From: an uncultured Bacteroidales bacterium
Lineage (GTDB): Bacteria; Bacteroidota; Bacteroidia; Bacteroidales; Bacteroidaceae
Length of the DNA: 34,149 nt
Direction of reading: 5' to 3'
Assembly: GCA_902776455.1 (NCBI GenBank)
Contig: CACYQI010000051.1
Location: forward strand, 1-34,149
Both the position numbers and the translations under genes were made by a program. Below, in pieces: positions 15,271 through 22,621 of the stretch. The notes below the pieces were generated by a model. That model searched no databases. It saw only the letters and a list, made by a program, of their open reading frames with translations, and was not told the DNA's origin. Within the stretch, counting starts at the first letter, position 1, and each line of letters opens with the position of its first letter.

Positions 15271-16179
15271 ATGGAAAAGAGAACAAGATGCGCCATCTTC
15301 GGCAATACCTACCAGCCCAAAAAGAGCGAGGCTGCGCAGCGGCTCTTCGACGCGCTGGCTGCACAAGGCATTGAGCCGCTCGTTGACAGCCCTTTCTATG
15401 CTTATCTCAAGGAGGAGATGCACGTTTGCATCCCTGACTGCCAGCTCATTACGGACGATGCTTTCGAGGCCGACTTTGCTATCAGCATGGGCGGCGACGG
15501 CACGTTTCTGACGACAGCCATGAGGGTAGGGGAGAAGCAGATACCGATTCTTGGCATCAATACGGGACGCTTGGGCTTCCTGGCCGACTTTGCGCTCGAC
15601 GACATCACAGGCACGCTTGGCGACTTTGCCGACGGACGGCTGCGGACGGAACGCTGCAATGTGCTTCAGGTGGAATGCTCGGAGGGACTACAGGGCTATC
15701 CCTTTGCCCTCAACGAAGTAGCGGTGCTCAAGCGCGACGACAGCAGCATGATAAGCATCCGCGTTGACCTTGGAGGCCAATATCTTACGACCTATCAGGC
15801 CGACGGACTCATCGTCAACTCGCCGACGGGCAGCACCGGCTATGCGCTTAGCGTAGGAGGTCCGGTCATGCTGCCTGGCAGTCAAATCGTTGGCCTTGTG
15901 CCTGTGGCTCCTCACGGCCTTACAGTCCGCCCGTTGACGTTGCCCGACGACATCGAGGTGACGCTGACAGTAGAGAGCCGCAACCACAACTTCCTCGTTG
16001 CCATCGACGGACGCAGCGAGCCTTGCCAAGATACAGCCCGGCTCACTATCCGCAAGGCTCCCTATCAGGTCGTCGTGCTGAAACGTGCTGAGACAACGTT
16101 CCTCCGCACCCTCCGCAGCAAGTTGCTCTGGGGAAGCGATGCAAGAACCAGCCTATCGCCGAAAGGAAATGAAGAATGA
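15271..16179 (+). CDS. nadK: NAD kinase
   Basis: 302 residues. It phosphorylates NAD+ to NADP+ in the cytoplasm. Motifs: GGDGTFL at 74-80 (the GGDG diacylglycerol-kinase-like signature), GINTGRLGFLAD near 98-109, NEVAVLKRD near 152 and NSPTGSTGYALSVGGP near 185-200. The ATG at 15271 is preferred: it follows AGGAGAG (15261-15267), one of the few Shine-Dalgarno-like sites here, and lies after the promoter. The C-terminal tail and the TGA stop run into an AATGAAG heptamer array. Confidence 0.93.
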   Translation: MEKRTRCAIFGNTYQPKKSEAAQRLFDALAAQGIEPLVDSPFYAYLKEEMHVCIPDCQLITDDAFEADFAISMGGDGTFLTTAMRVGEKQIPILGINTGRLGFLADFALDDITGTLGDFADGRLRTERCNVLQVECSEGLQGYPFALNEVAVLKRDDSSMISIRVDLGGQYLTTYQADGLIVNSPTGSTGYALSVGGPVMLPGSQIVGLVPVAPHGLTVRPLTLPDDIEVTLTVESRNHNFLVAIDGRSEPCQDTARLTIRKAPYQVVVLKRAETTFLRTLRSKLLWGSDARTSLSPKGNEE

Positions 16180-16422
16180 GGGAAATGAAGAATGAAGAGT
16201 GAAGAATGAAGAGTGAAGAATGAAGAATGAAGAATTTGCTACCGCGCTGAGAAAAGTTAAAAGGTTAAAAGGCTCCGTCCTGTAAATGGTTAAATTGCTA
16301 TATTGTACATCAATTGTACATTGTACATTGTTAAATTGTACATCAAATCTACATTGTTAAATTGTACATTATCAAAATCGTAAATAAATAGTAAATCGTA
16401 AATCGTCAAATCGTAAATCAAC
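16166..16422. repeat. nadK-ABC gene spacer of three short-repeat arrays
   Basis: AATGAAG/AGTGAAG heptamers (16166-16237) supply the nadK stop codon. AATTGTACAT units with a TGTACA palindrome follow (16300-16372), then CGTAAAT heptamers (16378-16418) up to the ABC gene ATG. No -7 element is visible. Confidence 0.65.
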
Positions 16423-18072
16423 ATGTCTTCTTCCGTTCGTGACCTTTCTCTTTGGCTTTGGCGTTCCTCCCGCGGCTTGCGGCTGCAGGCGGCTCTCAAT
16501 GCTGTCATCGGCATCGTGACTGTCTGCTTCGACTTCGCCTTCATCTATGCCACGAAGTGGACGATAGACATCGCCACCGGTCGTGCCGAGGGAAGCCTTC
16601 GCGTTGCGGCTTACGCGCTGATTGCCATCATGGTTAGCAAGATAACCCTTGGCTTTGCCCGCAAGTGGGTGAGTGCCTTGCTTGGCGTCCGCTCGCTCAA
16701 TATCCTGCAGAGCCGCCTGTTCTCCCGCCTTCTGCAAAGTGAATGGAACGGTCAGGAGGACCGTCACAGCGGCGACACCCTCAACCGCATGGAACAAGAC
16801 GTGCGCGACCTAACTTCCTGCATCACAGAGACTATTCCCGCTTTGCTCGAGGTTTCGTTTCGCTTCGTGGGTGCCTTCTTCTATCTCTTCAGCATGGATG
16901 GGCGGCTGGCCTGCCTGATAGTCTGCATCGTTCCCTTCTTCCTTCTGCTGAGCAAAGTGTATGTGCGCAAGATGCGTACCATTACGCGCGACATCCGTTC
17001 CACGGAGAGCCAAGTGCAAAGCATTCTGCAAGAGAGCATCCAGCACCGCGCTATCCTCAAGACGCTGGAGCGGACGAAGACGATGATAGAGAAGCTCATG
17101 CTGACACAGAGCGAGTTGCGTCGCCACGTACGCCATCGTGCCGTCTTCAGCAGCACGTCGTCCACCCTGCTCAGCATCGGCTTCGGCACGGGCTACCTCG
17201 TCACCTTCCTTTGGGGCGTCAACAGCTTGCAGGAAGGCTCCATCACTTACGGCATGATGATTTCCTTCATTCAGCTTGTCGGGCAGATACAGGGTCCATT
17301 CCGCGACATGACGCGCTTCATCCCCGTCCTCATCAATACGCTCACGGCCAGCGAACGCCTCATGGAACTCGAAGAAATGCCGCTCGAAGATGACTCCAAC
17401 CCCATCCTCTTCGCCGAAGGAGCGGGCGTGCGGCTCACCGATGTCTGCTTCCGCTACAAAGATGGCGGACGTTCCATCCTCTCGCACTTCTCCTGCGACT
17501 TTCCCAAAGGTTCCACTACGGCCATCCTCGGCGAGACGGGTGCCGGCAAGACCACGCTTATCCGCCTCGTCCTTGCTTTGCTCAAGCCGACAGAGGGAAG
17601 GGTGGAGATGTACGACGAACACCGAACAGAACGCGTCTCGCCACGTACGAGAGGCAACCTCGTGTATGTGCCGCAGGGCAACACGCTCTTCAGCGGCACC
17701 ATCCGCGACAACCTGCTGCTCGGCAACCCCGATGCCTCGGAGAAGGAGATGCGCGAGGCGCTCGAAGCCGCTTGTGCGGGCTTCGTCATGGACCGTCCCG
17801 ACGGACTCGATGCCGTCTGCGGCGAGCTTGGAGCAGGCCTTAGCGAAGGACAGGCACAGCGTATCGCCATAGCTCGTGCCCTCTTGCGCAAAGGCTCCGT
17901 CCTGCTGCTCGACGAGGCAACCAGCGCTCTCGACATGCAGACAGAGAAGCAGCTCCTGCAGAACCTCACCGCTCGCGAAGTGGGGCAAACCATCATCTGT
18001 GTCACGCATCGTCCCGCCGTCATCGAGTACTGTTCGCAGGTCATCGAAATGAAACGCGTCACGCAAGGTTGA
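16423..18072 (+). CDS. ABC exporter, fused permease and ATPase
   Basis: 549 residues. The N-terminal half is a type-I exporter membrane domain with about six helices (AALNAVIGIVTVCFDFAFIYA, FRFVGAFFYLFSM, CLIVCIVPFFLLL, and others). The C-terminal half is a nucleotide-binding domain: Walker A GETGAGKTT near 370, signature LSEGQAQR near 472, Walker B VLLLDEATSAL near 491 and the H-loop His in CVTHRPA near 528. It works as a homodimer or with a partner half. The signature is LSEGQ rather than LSGGQ. Substrate unknown; neighbours give no clue. Confidence 0.88.
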   Translation: MSSSVRDLSLWLWRSSRGLRLQAALNAVIGIVTVCFDFAFIYATKWTIDIATGRAEGSLRVAAYALIAIMVSKITLGFARKWVSALLGVRSLNILQSRLFSRLLQSEWNGQEDRHSGDTLNRMEQDVRDLTSCITETIPALLEVSFRFVGAFFYLFSMDGRLACLIVCIVPFFLLLSKVYVRKMRTITRDIRSTESQVQSILQESIQHRAILKTLERTKTMIEKLMLTQSELRRHVRHRAVFSSTSSTLLSIGFGTGYLVTFLWGVNSLQEGSITYGMMISFIQLVGQIQGPFRDMTRFIPVLINTLTASERLMELEEMPLEDDSNPILFAEGAGVRLTDVCFRYKDGGRSILSHFSCDFPKGSTTAILGETGAGKTTLIRLVLALLKPTEGRVEMYDEHRTERVSPRTRGNLVYVPQGNTLFSGTIRDNLLLGNPDASEKEMREALEAACAGFVMDRPDGLDAVCGELGAGLSEGQAQRIAIARALLRKGSVLLLDEATSALDMQTEKQLLQNLTAREVGQTIICVTHRPAVIEYCSQVIEMKRVTQG

Positions 18073-18119
18073 GAATCCGCCAGCCGAGTCCGAATTGTAA
18101 TTATTGTTGTCCGCCAAAT

Positions 18120-18331
18120 AAGCACCGAAGGCGCGACAGACCACAGACGGGGGTGTAACCCCCGGGACAAGCAGATTAACAGAACTAAGCCCTGAAAGGG
18201 CGACAGAATATCTAACTTGCTTAATTTCAACATGCATCTATCTCTGTCGTCCCTTCGGGACTTCTTTCGCCGTCGCACTAATACCGGGGGCTTGCGCCCC
18301 CGTCTGTGTTCTATCGTCTCTTCGAGACTTT
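18120..18331. repeat. Inverted pair of REP-like elements
   Basis: Two arms of about 96 bp (18120-18215 forward, 18236-18331 reverse) are separated by about 20 bp. Each has three small hairpin motifs: CACCGAAGG-type, a GGGGGCGCAAGCCCCC type, and (forward arm) AAGCCCTGAAAGGGC. This architecture resembles REPIN/BIME doublets. No RAYT transposase gene is in the window. Confidence 0.8.
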
Positions 18332-18465
18332 AAAGTAAGCCTACATTAGTTACATTTCGTCAGGGAAGCCGATGGATAGGCACATAAATAGAGGCACACA
18401 TAAATATCCCCGGATAGCAATAAATTGTCTTCTGCCCGAAGTAATGGACCCTTGCTTGACAAAAA

Positions 18466-18491
18466 GTAAGCGAAACGCCCGTTTTGCTTAC
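18466..18491 (-). terminator. Strong hairpin, possible minus-strand terminator
   Basis: GTAAGCGAAAC and GTTTTGCTTAC pair over 11 positions (one G.T) around a 4-nt loop. On the minus strand five T residues follow. No minus-strand gene is known upstream, so its role is uncertain. Confidence 0.4.
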
Positions 18492-18537
18492 ACTCCAAAT
18501 TTTGACAGACCCTCCAGAATCGCTTGAAATGCCTTCG

Positions 18538-18831
18538 GTGGCACTTTTTAACCCTAAAACAAAAACATGGGCTTAAATCGAAAGGAGTTTTGCAACTACT
18601 TAGCTCCTAGTAGGTTATTGTTCGCCGTCCCCTCCTTGTTGTTCTTCGTAAAATGCCGAATTGCTATGTACATATAGCAATATGGACGTCTTTGGCCCGT
18701 TTTTGCACACTTTTTGACGTGTGAAGTCCGTCAACTTCACGTGGAGAAAATCCAAACACTCCACGTTAAGTTGGCCAACACTCCACGTAGTGTTTCCCGA
18801 TGCTCCACGCTCTTCGAGCCGATACCCCGTG
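18538..18831. repeat. Composite intergenic element, copy B
   Basis: GTGGCACTTT (18538) lies exactly 31 bp before GGGCTTAAATCGAA (18569), as in copy A. The array has CTCCACG-type units at 18759, 18781, 18803 and 18825 (22-bp spacing), with a further related unit at 18735. Confidence 0.75.
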
Positions 18832-19021
18832 TTTTGCCCCCTTTTTCGCCACTTTGAGTGAGTGTGCAATAATAGCATTGTGAAAGTGAAAGGGCTGAAT
18901 GGCTGACAATGTGTTACTGCCAGTTTCGGCTCGCGCGAAGCAAAAAACAACCGAACAGAGCGTGGAAAAACGCCCTTTTCGAAGAGAATTTGCCCCTCAT
19001 TGTTAATTTTCTTCAAAAATG

Positions 19022-19053
19022 TTTGGCAGTTTTAATAATTCTTAATAAATTTG
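19022..19053 (+). promoter_or_regulatory. Promoter of the outer-membrane protein gene
   Basis: TTTG (19022-19025), 20 bp, TAAATTTG (19046-19053): the best -33/-7 match in the window on the plus strand. It leaves a leader of about 30 nt. Confidence 0.65.
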
Positions 19054-19088
19054 CAAGAAGAATGTACAAAAACTAATACATACACGTT

Positions 19089-20015
19089 ATGAACTTAATG
19101 AAAATAATGCCCGCAGCGTTGCTGCTGAGTCTGAGCCTTGGAGTTTATGCCCAGGACGAAGAAACCCAAATTGAAGCCACCGAAGAAGAAGCGCCGGAAG
19201 TCTTTGTTCCCAGCACTCCAACGGAAAAGAAATTCTTCCACCGCGTGCAGGTGGGTTTCATTGGCACCAATGCTAAGTACACCAACCATAATGTGGAACG
19301 TCAGGCCCGTGTGCCTCAAAGCGAAAAGTATTTCCTCAAGGGCGTGAGCCTCGGCTGGATGGGAGACCTTCAGCTGACGAAGAAGTTCCCTCTCTATTTC
19401 GAGATAGGCACGAACCTCTCCTTCCTTAGTGGCAAGGATTCGCGCAACGAGACGACACGCTATACCTTGGGAAGCGGCGTCTCTACCGACTATGCTACTC
19501 GCGTCCAGGCATTCACCCTGCAGATTCCCATCAACTTGAGCTATCAGTTCCGCAACGTGGCTAATGTGGACGGCCTCACCTTAGCTCCCTTCATCGGTCC
19601 CTACATCCGCTTCAACATCATCGCGAAGCGCAAGCAGACCAAGACGGAAACTGTCTATGACAACTACGATGCCAACGGCAACGACGTCATTCAGCAAGTG
19701 AACGTCACCTCAGAGACCAGAAGCCTGATGAAGGACAATCTGAAGAACGACGACGGTTGGATGGAAGGCCGTAAGCACGTCGGAAAGCTCGTACAGGTCG
19801 GTGCTCAGGTGGGCGTAAATGCTTTCTACAAGCACTACTCCTTCGGCATTGCCTATCTGCACGACTTTACCCCGTTTGCCAAACACTCCAGCCCGCTTGG
19901 AATTACCAGCAAGGAAACAGACCAGGGCGGCCATATCCCAATGAGCGGAACGGGTTGCGACATGAAGATTTCCACCCGTCACAACTTCGCAATTACCGTA
20001 GGTTACGTCTTCTAA
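19089..20015 (+). CDS. Outer-membrane beta-barrel (porin-family) protein
   Basis: 308 residues. Signal peptide at 1-21 (LLLSLSLGVYAQ, with cleavage after Ala), then an acidic linker (EETQIEATEEEAPE), then alternating beta strands (VQVGFIGTNAKY; PLYFEIGTNLSF; FTLQIPINLSYQF; FAITVGYVF). It ends in aromatic Phe, as expected of a BAM-inserted barrel. Probably a small outer-membrane protein of unknown ligand. It is monocistronic: strong promoter upstream, bidirectional terminator downstream. Confidence 0.75.
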   Translation: MNLMKIMPAALLLSLSLGVYAQDEETQIEATEEEAPEVFVPSTPTEKKFFHRVQVGFIGTNAKYTNHNVERQARVPQSEKYFLKGVSLGWMGDLQLTKKFPLYFEIGTNLSFLSGKDSRNETTRYTLGSGVSTDYATRVQAFTLQIPINLSYQFRNVANVDGLTLAPFIGPYIRFNIIAKRKQTKTETVYDNYDANGNDVIQQVNVTSETRSLMKDNLKNDDGWMEGRKHVGKLVQVGAQVGVNAFYKHYSFGIAYLHDFTPFAKHSSPLGITSKETDQGGHIPMSGTGCDMKISTRHNFAITVGYVF

Positions 20016-20036
20016 ACGTTAGCCTCAAGATACAAA

Positions 20037-20072
20037 AAGCGGCGCACAGAAACATCTTTCTGTGCGCCGCTT
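20037..20072. terminator. Bidirectional intrinsic terminator between the barrel gene and rprY
   Basis: A perfect 16-bp stem (AAGCGGCGCACAGAAA with its complement) closes a 4-nt loop. On the minus strand it is followed by a T-run, which fits the end of rprXY; on the plus strand the tail is weaker. Confidence 0.85.
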
Positions 20073-20102
20073 GCTTGTATAACCTGTTTAGAGAGAGAGG
20101 TT

Positions 20103-20807
20103 TTACTCTTGCAACAGGTTCGGCACGATGAGGCGATAGCCGCGGCCGTGTACGTTGTTGATCTCGATTTCGGGGTCGTCCTTCAAGAGCTTGCGCAGCT
20201 TCGTGATATAGACATCCATGCTGCGGGCGTTGAAGTAGTTGTCGTCCATCCAGATGGTCTTGAGGGCCAAGTCGCGCTCCAGCACGTCGTTGACGTGGAC
20301 GCAAAGCATGGTCAGCAGCTCGCTCTCCTTCGTGGTGAGCTTTGTCTGCTGTTCGCCCAAGAGCAGCACCTGCCGTTTGGTGTCGAAGATGAACTTGCCG
20401 AGCTGGAAGCGCGTGATGTTCTTCTGCTCCTTGCTCTTCACGCGTCGCAGAATGGCCTCCATGCGATAGACCAGTTCATCCATAGAGAATGGTTTCGTCA
20501 GGTAGTCGTCGGCTCCGAGCTTGAAACCCTCCAGGATGTCTTCCTTCAGGTTCTTGGCTGTCAGGAAGATAATGGGCACTTCGGTGTTGACAAGGCGAAT
20601 CTCCTTTGCCAGCGCGAATCCGTCCATCTTGGGCATCATCACGTCGAGCAGACACATGTCGAACTTCCTTTTCATAAAAGCGCGATAGCCGGCCTCGCCG
20701 TCGAGGAAGAGTTCGGCATCGTAACCTTTCGCTTCGAGGTACTCCCGTACAAGCATTCCGAGGCTCTCTTCGTCCTCGCAAAGCAGAATGTGCAGTTTCT
20801 GTTCCAT
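20103..20807 (-). CDS. rprY: OmpR-family response regulator RprY
   Basis: 234 residues. Receiver domain with acidic pocket CEDEE at 10-14, phospho-acceptor Asp55 (LLDVMMPKMDG) and Lys105 (LTKPF). A winged-helix DNA-binding domain follows (LTTKESELLTMLC; MDVYITKLRKLL; VHGRGYRL). It matches the RprY regulator first described in Bacteroides fragilis. It is paired with the kinase gene upstream, 112 bp apart. Targets in this organism are unknown. Confidence 0.88.
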   Translation of the reverse strand: MEQKLHILLCEDEESLGMLVREYLEAKGYDAELFLDGEAGYRAFMKRKFDMCLLDVMMPKMDGFALAKEIRLVNTEVPIIFLTAKNLKEDILEGFKLGADDYLTKPFSMDELVYRMEAILRRVKSKEQKNITRFQLGKFIFDTKRQVLLLGEQQTKLTTKESELLTMLCVHVNDVLERDLALKTIWMDDNYFNARSMDVYITKLRKLLKDDPEIEINNVHGRGYRLIVPNLLQE

Positions 20808-20844
20808 AATCTATAGTTATTAAGTTAATGAATATGTGTGATTT

Positions 20845-20884
20845 CGTTATTACGTTATTTCGTTATCTCGTTATTGCGTTATGC
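20845..20884. repeat. CGTTATTN octamer array between rprX and rprY
   Basis: Five consecutive 8-mers (CGTTATTA, CGTTATTT, CGTTATCT, CGTTATTG, CGTTATGC). They lie in the spacer between kinase and regulator. Confidence 0.65.
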
Positions 20885-20919
20885 CGAGGTTGCGTCCGGT
20901 CGTTATGAAGGCGGATGAA

Positions 20920-22425
20920 TCAGAGCGAGAGCGGCAACGTTATGGTGAACTTCGTTCCCTTGCCCAGTTCGCTGCTGGCCTTGATGGTGCCTTGGTGCAG
21001 CTCCACCATCTTCTGTACGTAAGCCAAGCCAAGGCCGAAGCCCTTGACGTTATGCTGGTCGCCCGTGTGTACTCGGTAGAACTTGTCGAAGATGCGCTTC
21101 AGGTTGTCCTTCGCGATGCCTATGCCGTTGTCGGAGATGCTGATGCAGAAGTGCGTATCCCCCTGGTTGTAGGTATGCACTTGGATGGCCAGCGGCTCGT
21201 CTTCCCTGCGGTACTTGAAGGCGTTGTCGAGCAGGTTGAAGATGATGTTCGTGAAGTGCATCTCGTCGGCATTGATGAAGGGATTGTAGGCCTCGACCTT
21301 CATGTCGAGCGTGCCGCCGCTTTGTGTCACCTTGAGCGAAAAGGTGTCCACCACGTTCCCTATAATCTCGTTGGCATCCAGCTCCTGCATCTTCAGGGCG
21401 ATGTTGTTGTTGTCGAAGAGGCTCATTTGCAACACTTTCTCCACCTGATAGCGCAGGCGTCGCGTCTCGCTCGTAATGACGCCGCCCAGTCGCTCGTAGG
21501 TCGCCTCGCTCTTGCTGATGCTCTTGTCGGCAAGCATCTGTGCCGCAATGGAGATGGTGGAGATAGGCGTCTTGAACTCATGCGTCATGTTGTGGACGAA
21601 GTCGTTCTTCATTTCGCTGATACGCTTCTGTCGGACAATGAGATAGATGGTGATGAGCGACGTGATGAGCAGTATGATGGTGAAGCCCATGGCAGGTGCC
21701 ACATAGCTGGCTATGCCTCTGATGTACTGCTTTTGGTCGGGGAAGTGTATCACTACCGTACCCATTTGTCCCATCGGGTCGCTGCGGAAGAGCGTCTGCT
21801 GATAGCTGTCCGTGTCGTCGTCCACCTCGGTGTAGTCTTCGCAGCGGTACACCTCGCGCCCGTCGCTCGTATAGACGATGAAGTGGAAGGGTAGGGTGAT
21901 GCCGTTTCCCTGCAAGGCGTTGCGCAGGAATCCGTCGAGGACAGCAGGGTTGAGTCTGTCTTGGAATCGCTGCTCGCTGGCTGTGTACATGACGGCAAGG
22001 ATTACCTCGTCGAGCACGCCCTGCTCGTAGATGTAGGCCTCGCGCACTTGCCTCTGCAAGTTGCTGATAGTCTCTGCCATCCGGTTGTACTTGTTCATGC
22101 CGATTGAGCCAAACGTCATGCCGGCAGCCGTAGGCGAGATGGTGTCGAGCGGCAACAAGTGGTGCGGGACGCGGAAGCTGTCGGGGATGACGATTTCCTC
22201 TCTCTTCTCTGACTCATGCTCTGAAAGCACCGACTGAAGGTAGCGGTACGTTTCGGCCTTCTCCAGCTCGCGCGATGCTTGGTCAAGACTGCGCCAAACG
22301 TTCTCGTTGAACTGTTCCTCGCGCATCTTCACCATTGTGTTCGCATAGCTTCCCTGCAAGTAAAGCAGCGCGATGAATGCTATGCAGACAAGAAGGCAGA
22401 TGAGCCAAATGTAACTCCGTTTCAT
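20920..22425 (-). CDS. rprX: Sensor histidine kinase RprX
   Basis: 501 residues. First transmembrane helix at 6-24, a periplasmic sensing region of about 230 residues, and a second helix near 245-270 (APAMGFTIILLITSLITIYLI). Then come the dimerisation H-box with the phospho-His (NMTHEFKTPIST), N-box NLLDNAFKY, and G-boxes DNGIGIAKD and GFGLGLAYV. It phosphorylates RprY. The ATG before KRSYIW is used: it gives a clean membrane anchor, and the open frame further upstream runs through a promoter and a terminator. The promoter is so close that the mRNA may be leaderless. Confidence 0.88.
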   Translation of the reverse strand: MKRSYIWLICLLVCIAFIALLYLQGSYANTMVKMREEQFNENVWRSLDQASRELEKAETYRYLQSVLSEHESEKREEIVIPDSFRVPHHLLPLDTISPTAAGMTFGSIGMNKYNRMAETISNLQRQVREAYIYEQGVLDEVILAVMYTASEQRFQDRLNPAVLDGFLRNALQGNGITLPFHFIVYTSDGREVYRCEDYTEVDDDTDSYQQTLFRSDPMGQMGTVVIHFPDQKQYIRGIASYVAPAMGFTIILLITSLITIYLIVRQKRISEMKNDFVHNMTHEFKTPISTISIAAQMLADKSISKSEATYERLGGVITSETRRLRYQVEKVLQMSLFDNNNIALKMQELDANEIIGNVVDTFSLKVTQSGGTLDMKVEAYNPFINADEMHFTNIIFNLLDNAFKYRREDEPLAIQVHTYNQGDTHFCISISDNGIGIAKDNLKRIFDKFYRVHTGDQHNVKGFGLGLAYVQKMVELHQGTIKASSELGKGTKFTITLPLSL

Positions 22426-22429
22426 ATTG

Positions 22430-22437
22430 CAAAGGTA
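22430..22437 (-). promoter_or_regulatory. -7 element TACCTTTG of rprX
   Basis: The minus strand reads TACCTTTGC only 4 bp before the rprX ATG. Transcription would start at or near the start codon. Confidence 0.55.
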
Positions 22438-22448
22438 TCGCTTTATGT

Positions 22449-22490
22449 TAAAATATAAAGAAAAACGTCGGCACTTTTGCACCGACGTTT
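22449..22490 (-). terminator. Intrinsic terminator after the EF-G2 gene
   Basis: A 9-bp stem AAACGTCGG/CCGACGTTT (22463-22490) is followed on the minus strand by TTTTTCTTTATATTTT. It separates EF-G2 from rprX. Confidence 0.75.
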
Positions 22491-22621
22491 AACTTATTTA
22501 AGAATTAATGGGTTCCTTAGTTGCTTTTCTGTGAATTAAAGACCTTTTCAACGTTCTCTTTTAGCCTTTAGGGCGAGGGCTTATTGTTCTCTCTCCTTTA
22601 AGGATAGGTCAGAGGGGACTT

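Larger units (their letters stand above)
18073..19021. other. Gene-free stretch (about 950 bp) with REP pair and 22-bp array
   Basis: No credible gene: open frames here are made of repeat sequence. Contents in order: an inverted REP pair, a hairpin at 18466-18491, the TTAAATCGAA module (18569), a hairpin ATTGCTAT/ATAGCAAT (18659-18680), and a 22-bp-period array (18735-18831). The remaining ~190 bp show nothing I can name. Confidence 0.7.

Noticed and set aside
14889-15305. 138-codon minus-strand open frame
   Set aside because: It overlaps the nadK start and promoter; only the last third could be transcribed separately, and that is listed as a finding instead.
16810-18237. Long open frame (475 codons) antisense to the ABC exporter
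   Set aside because: It is a shadow of the exporter gene, extended into a REP element; there is no recognisable domain.
18538-18560. Sigma-54 promoter suggested by TGGCAC
   Set aside because: No TTGC follows at the required distance, and the box belongs to the composite repeat (also at 8603).
18615-19016. 133-codon open frame in the gap before the outer-membrane protein gene
   Set aside because: It is largely translated 22-bp repeat (TTWSVGQLNVEC); there is no promoter and the composition is not gene-like.
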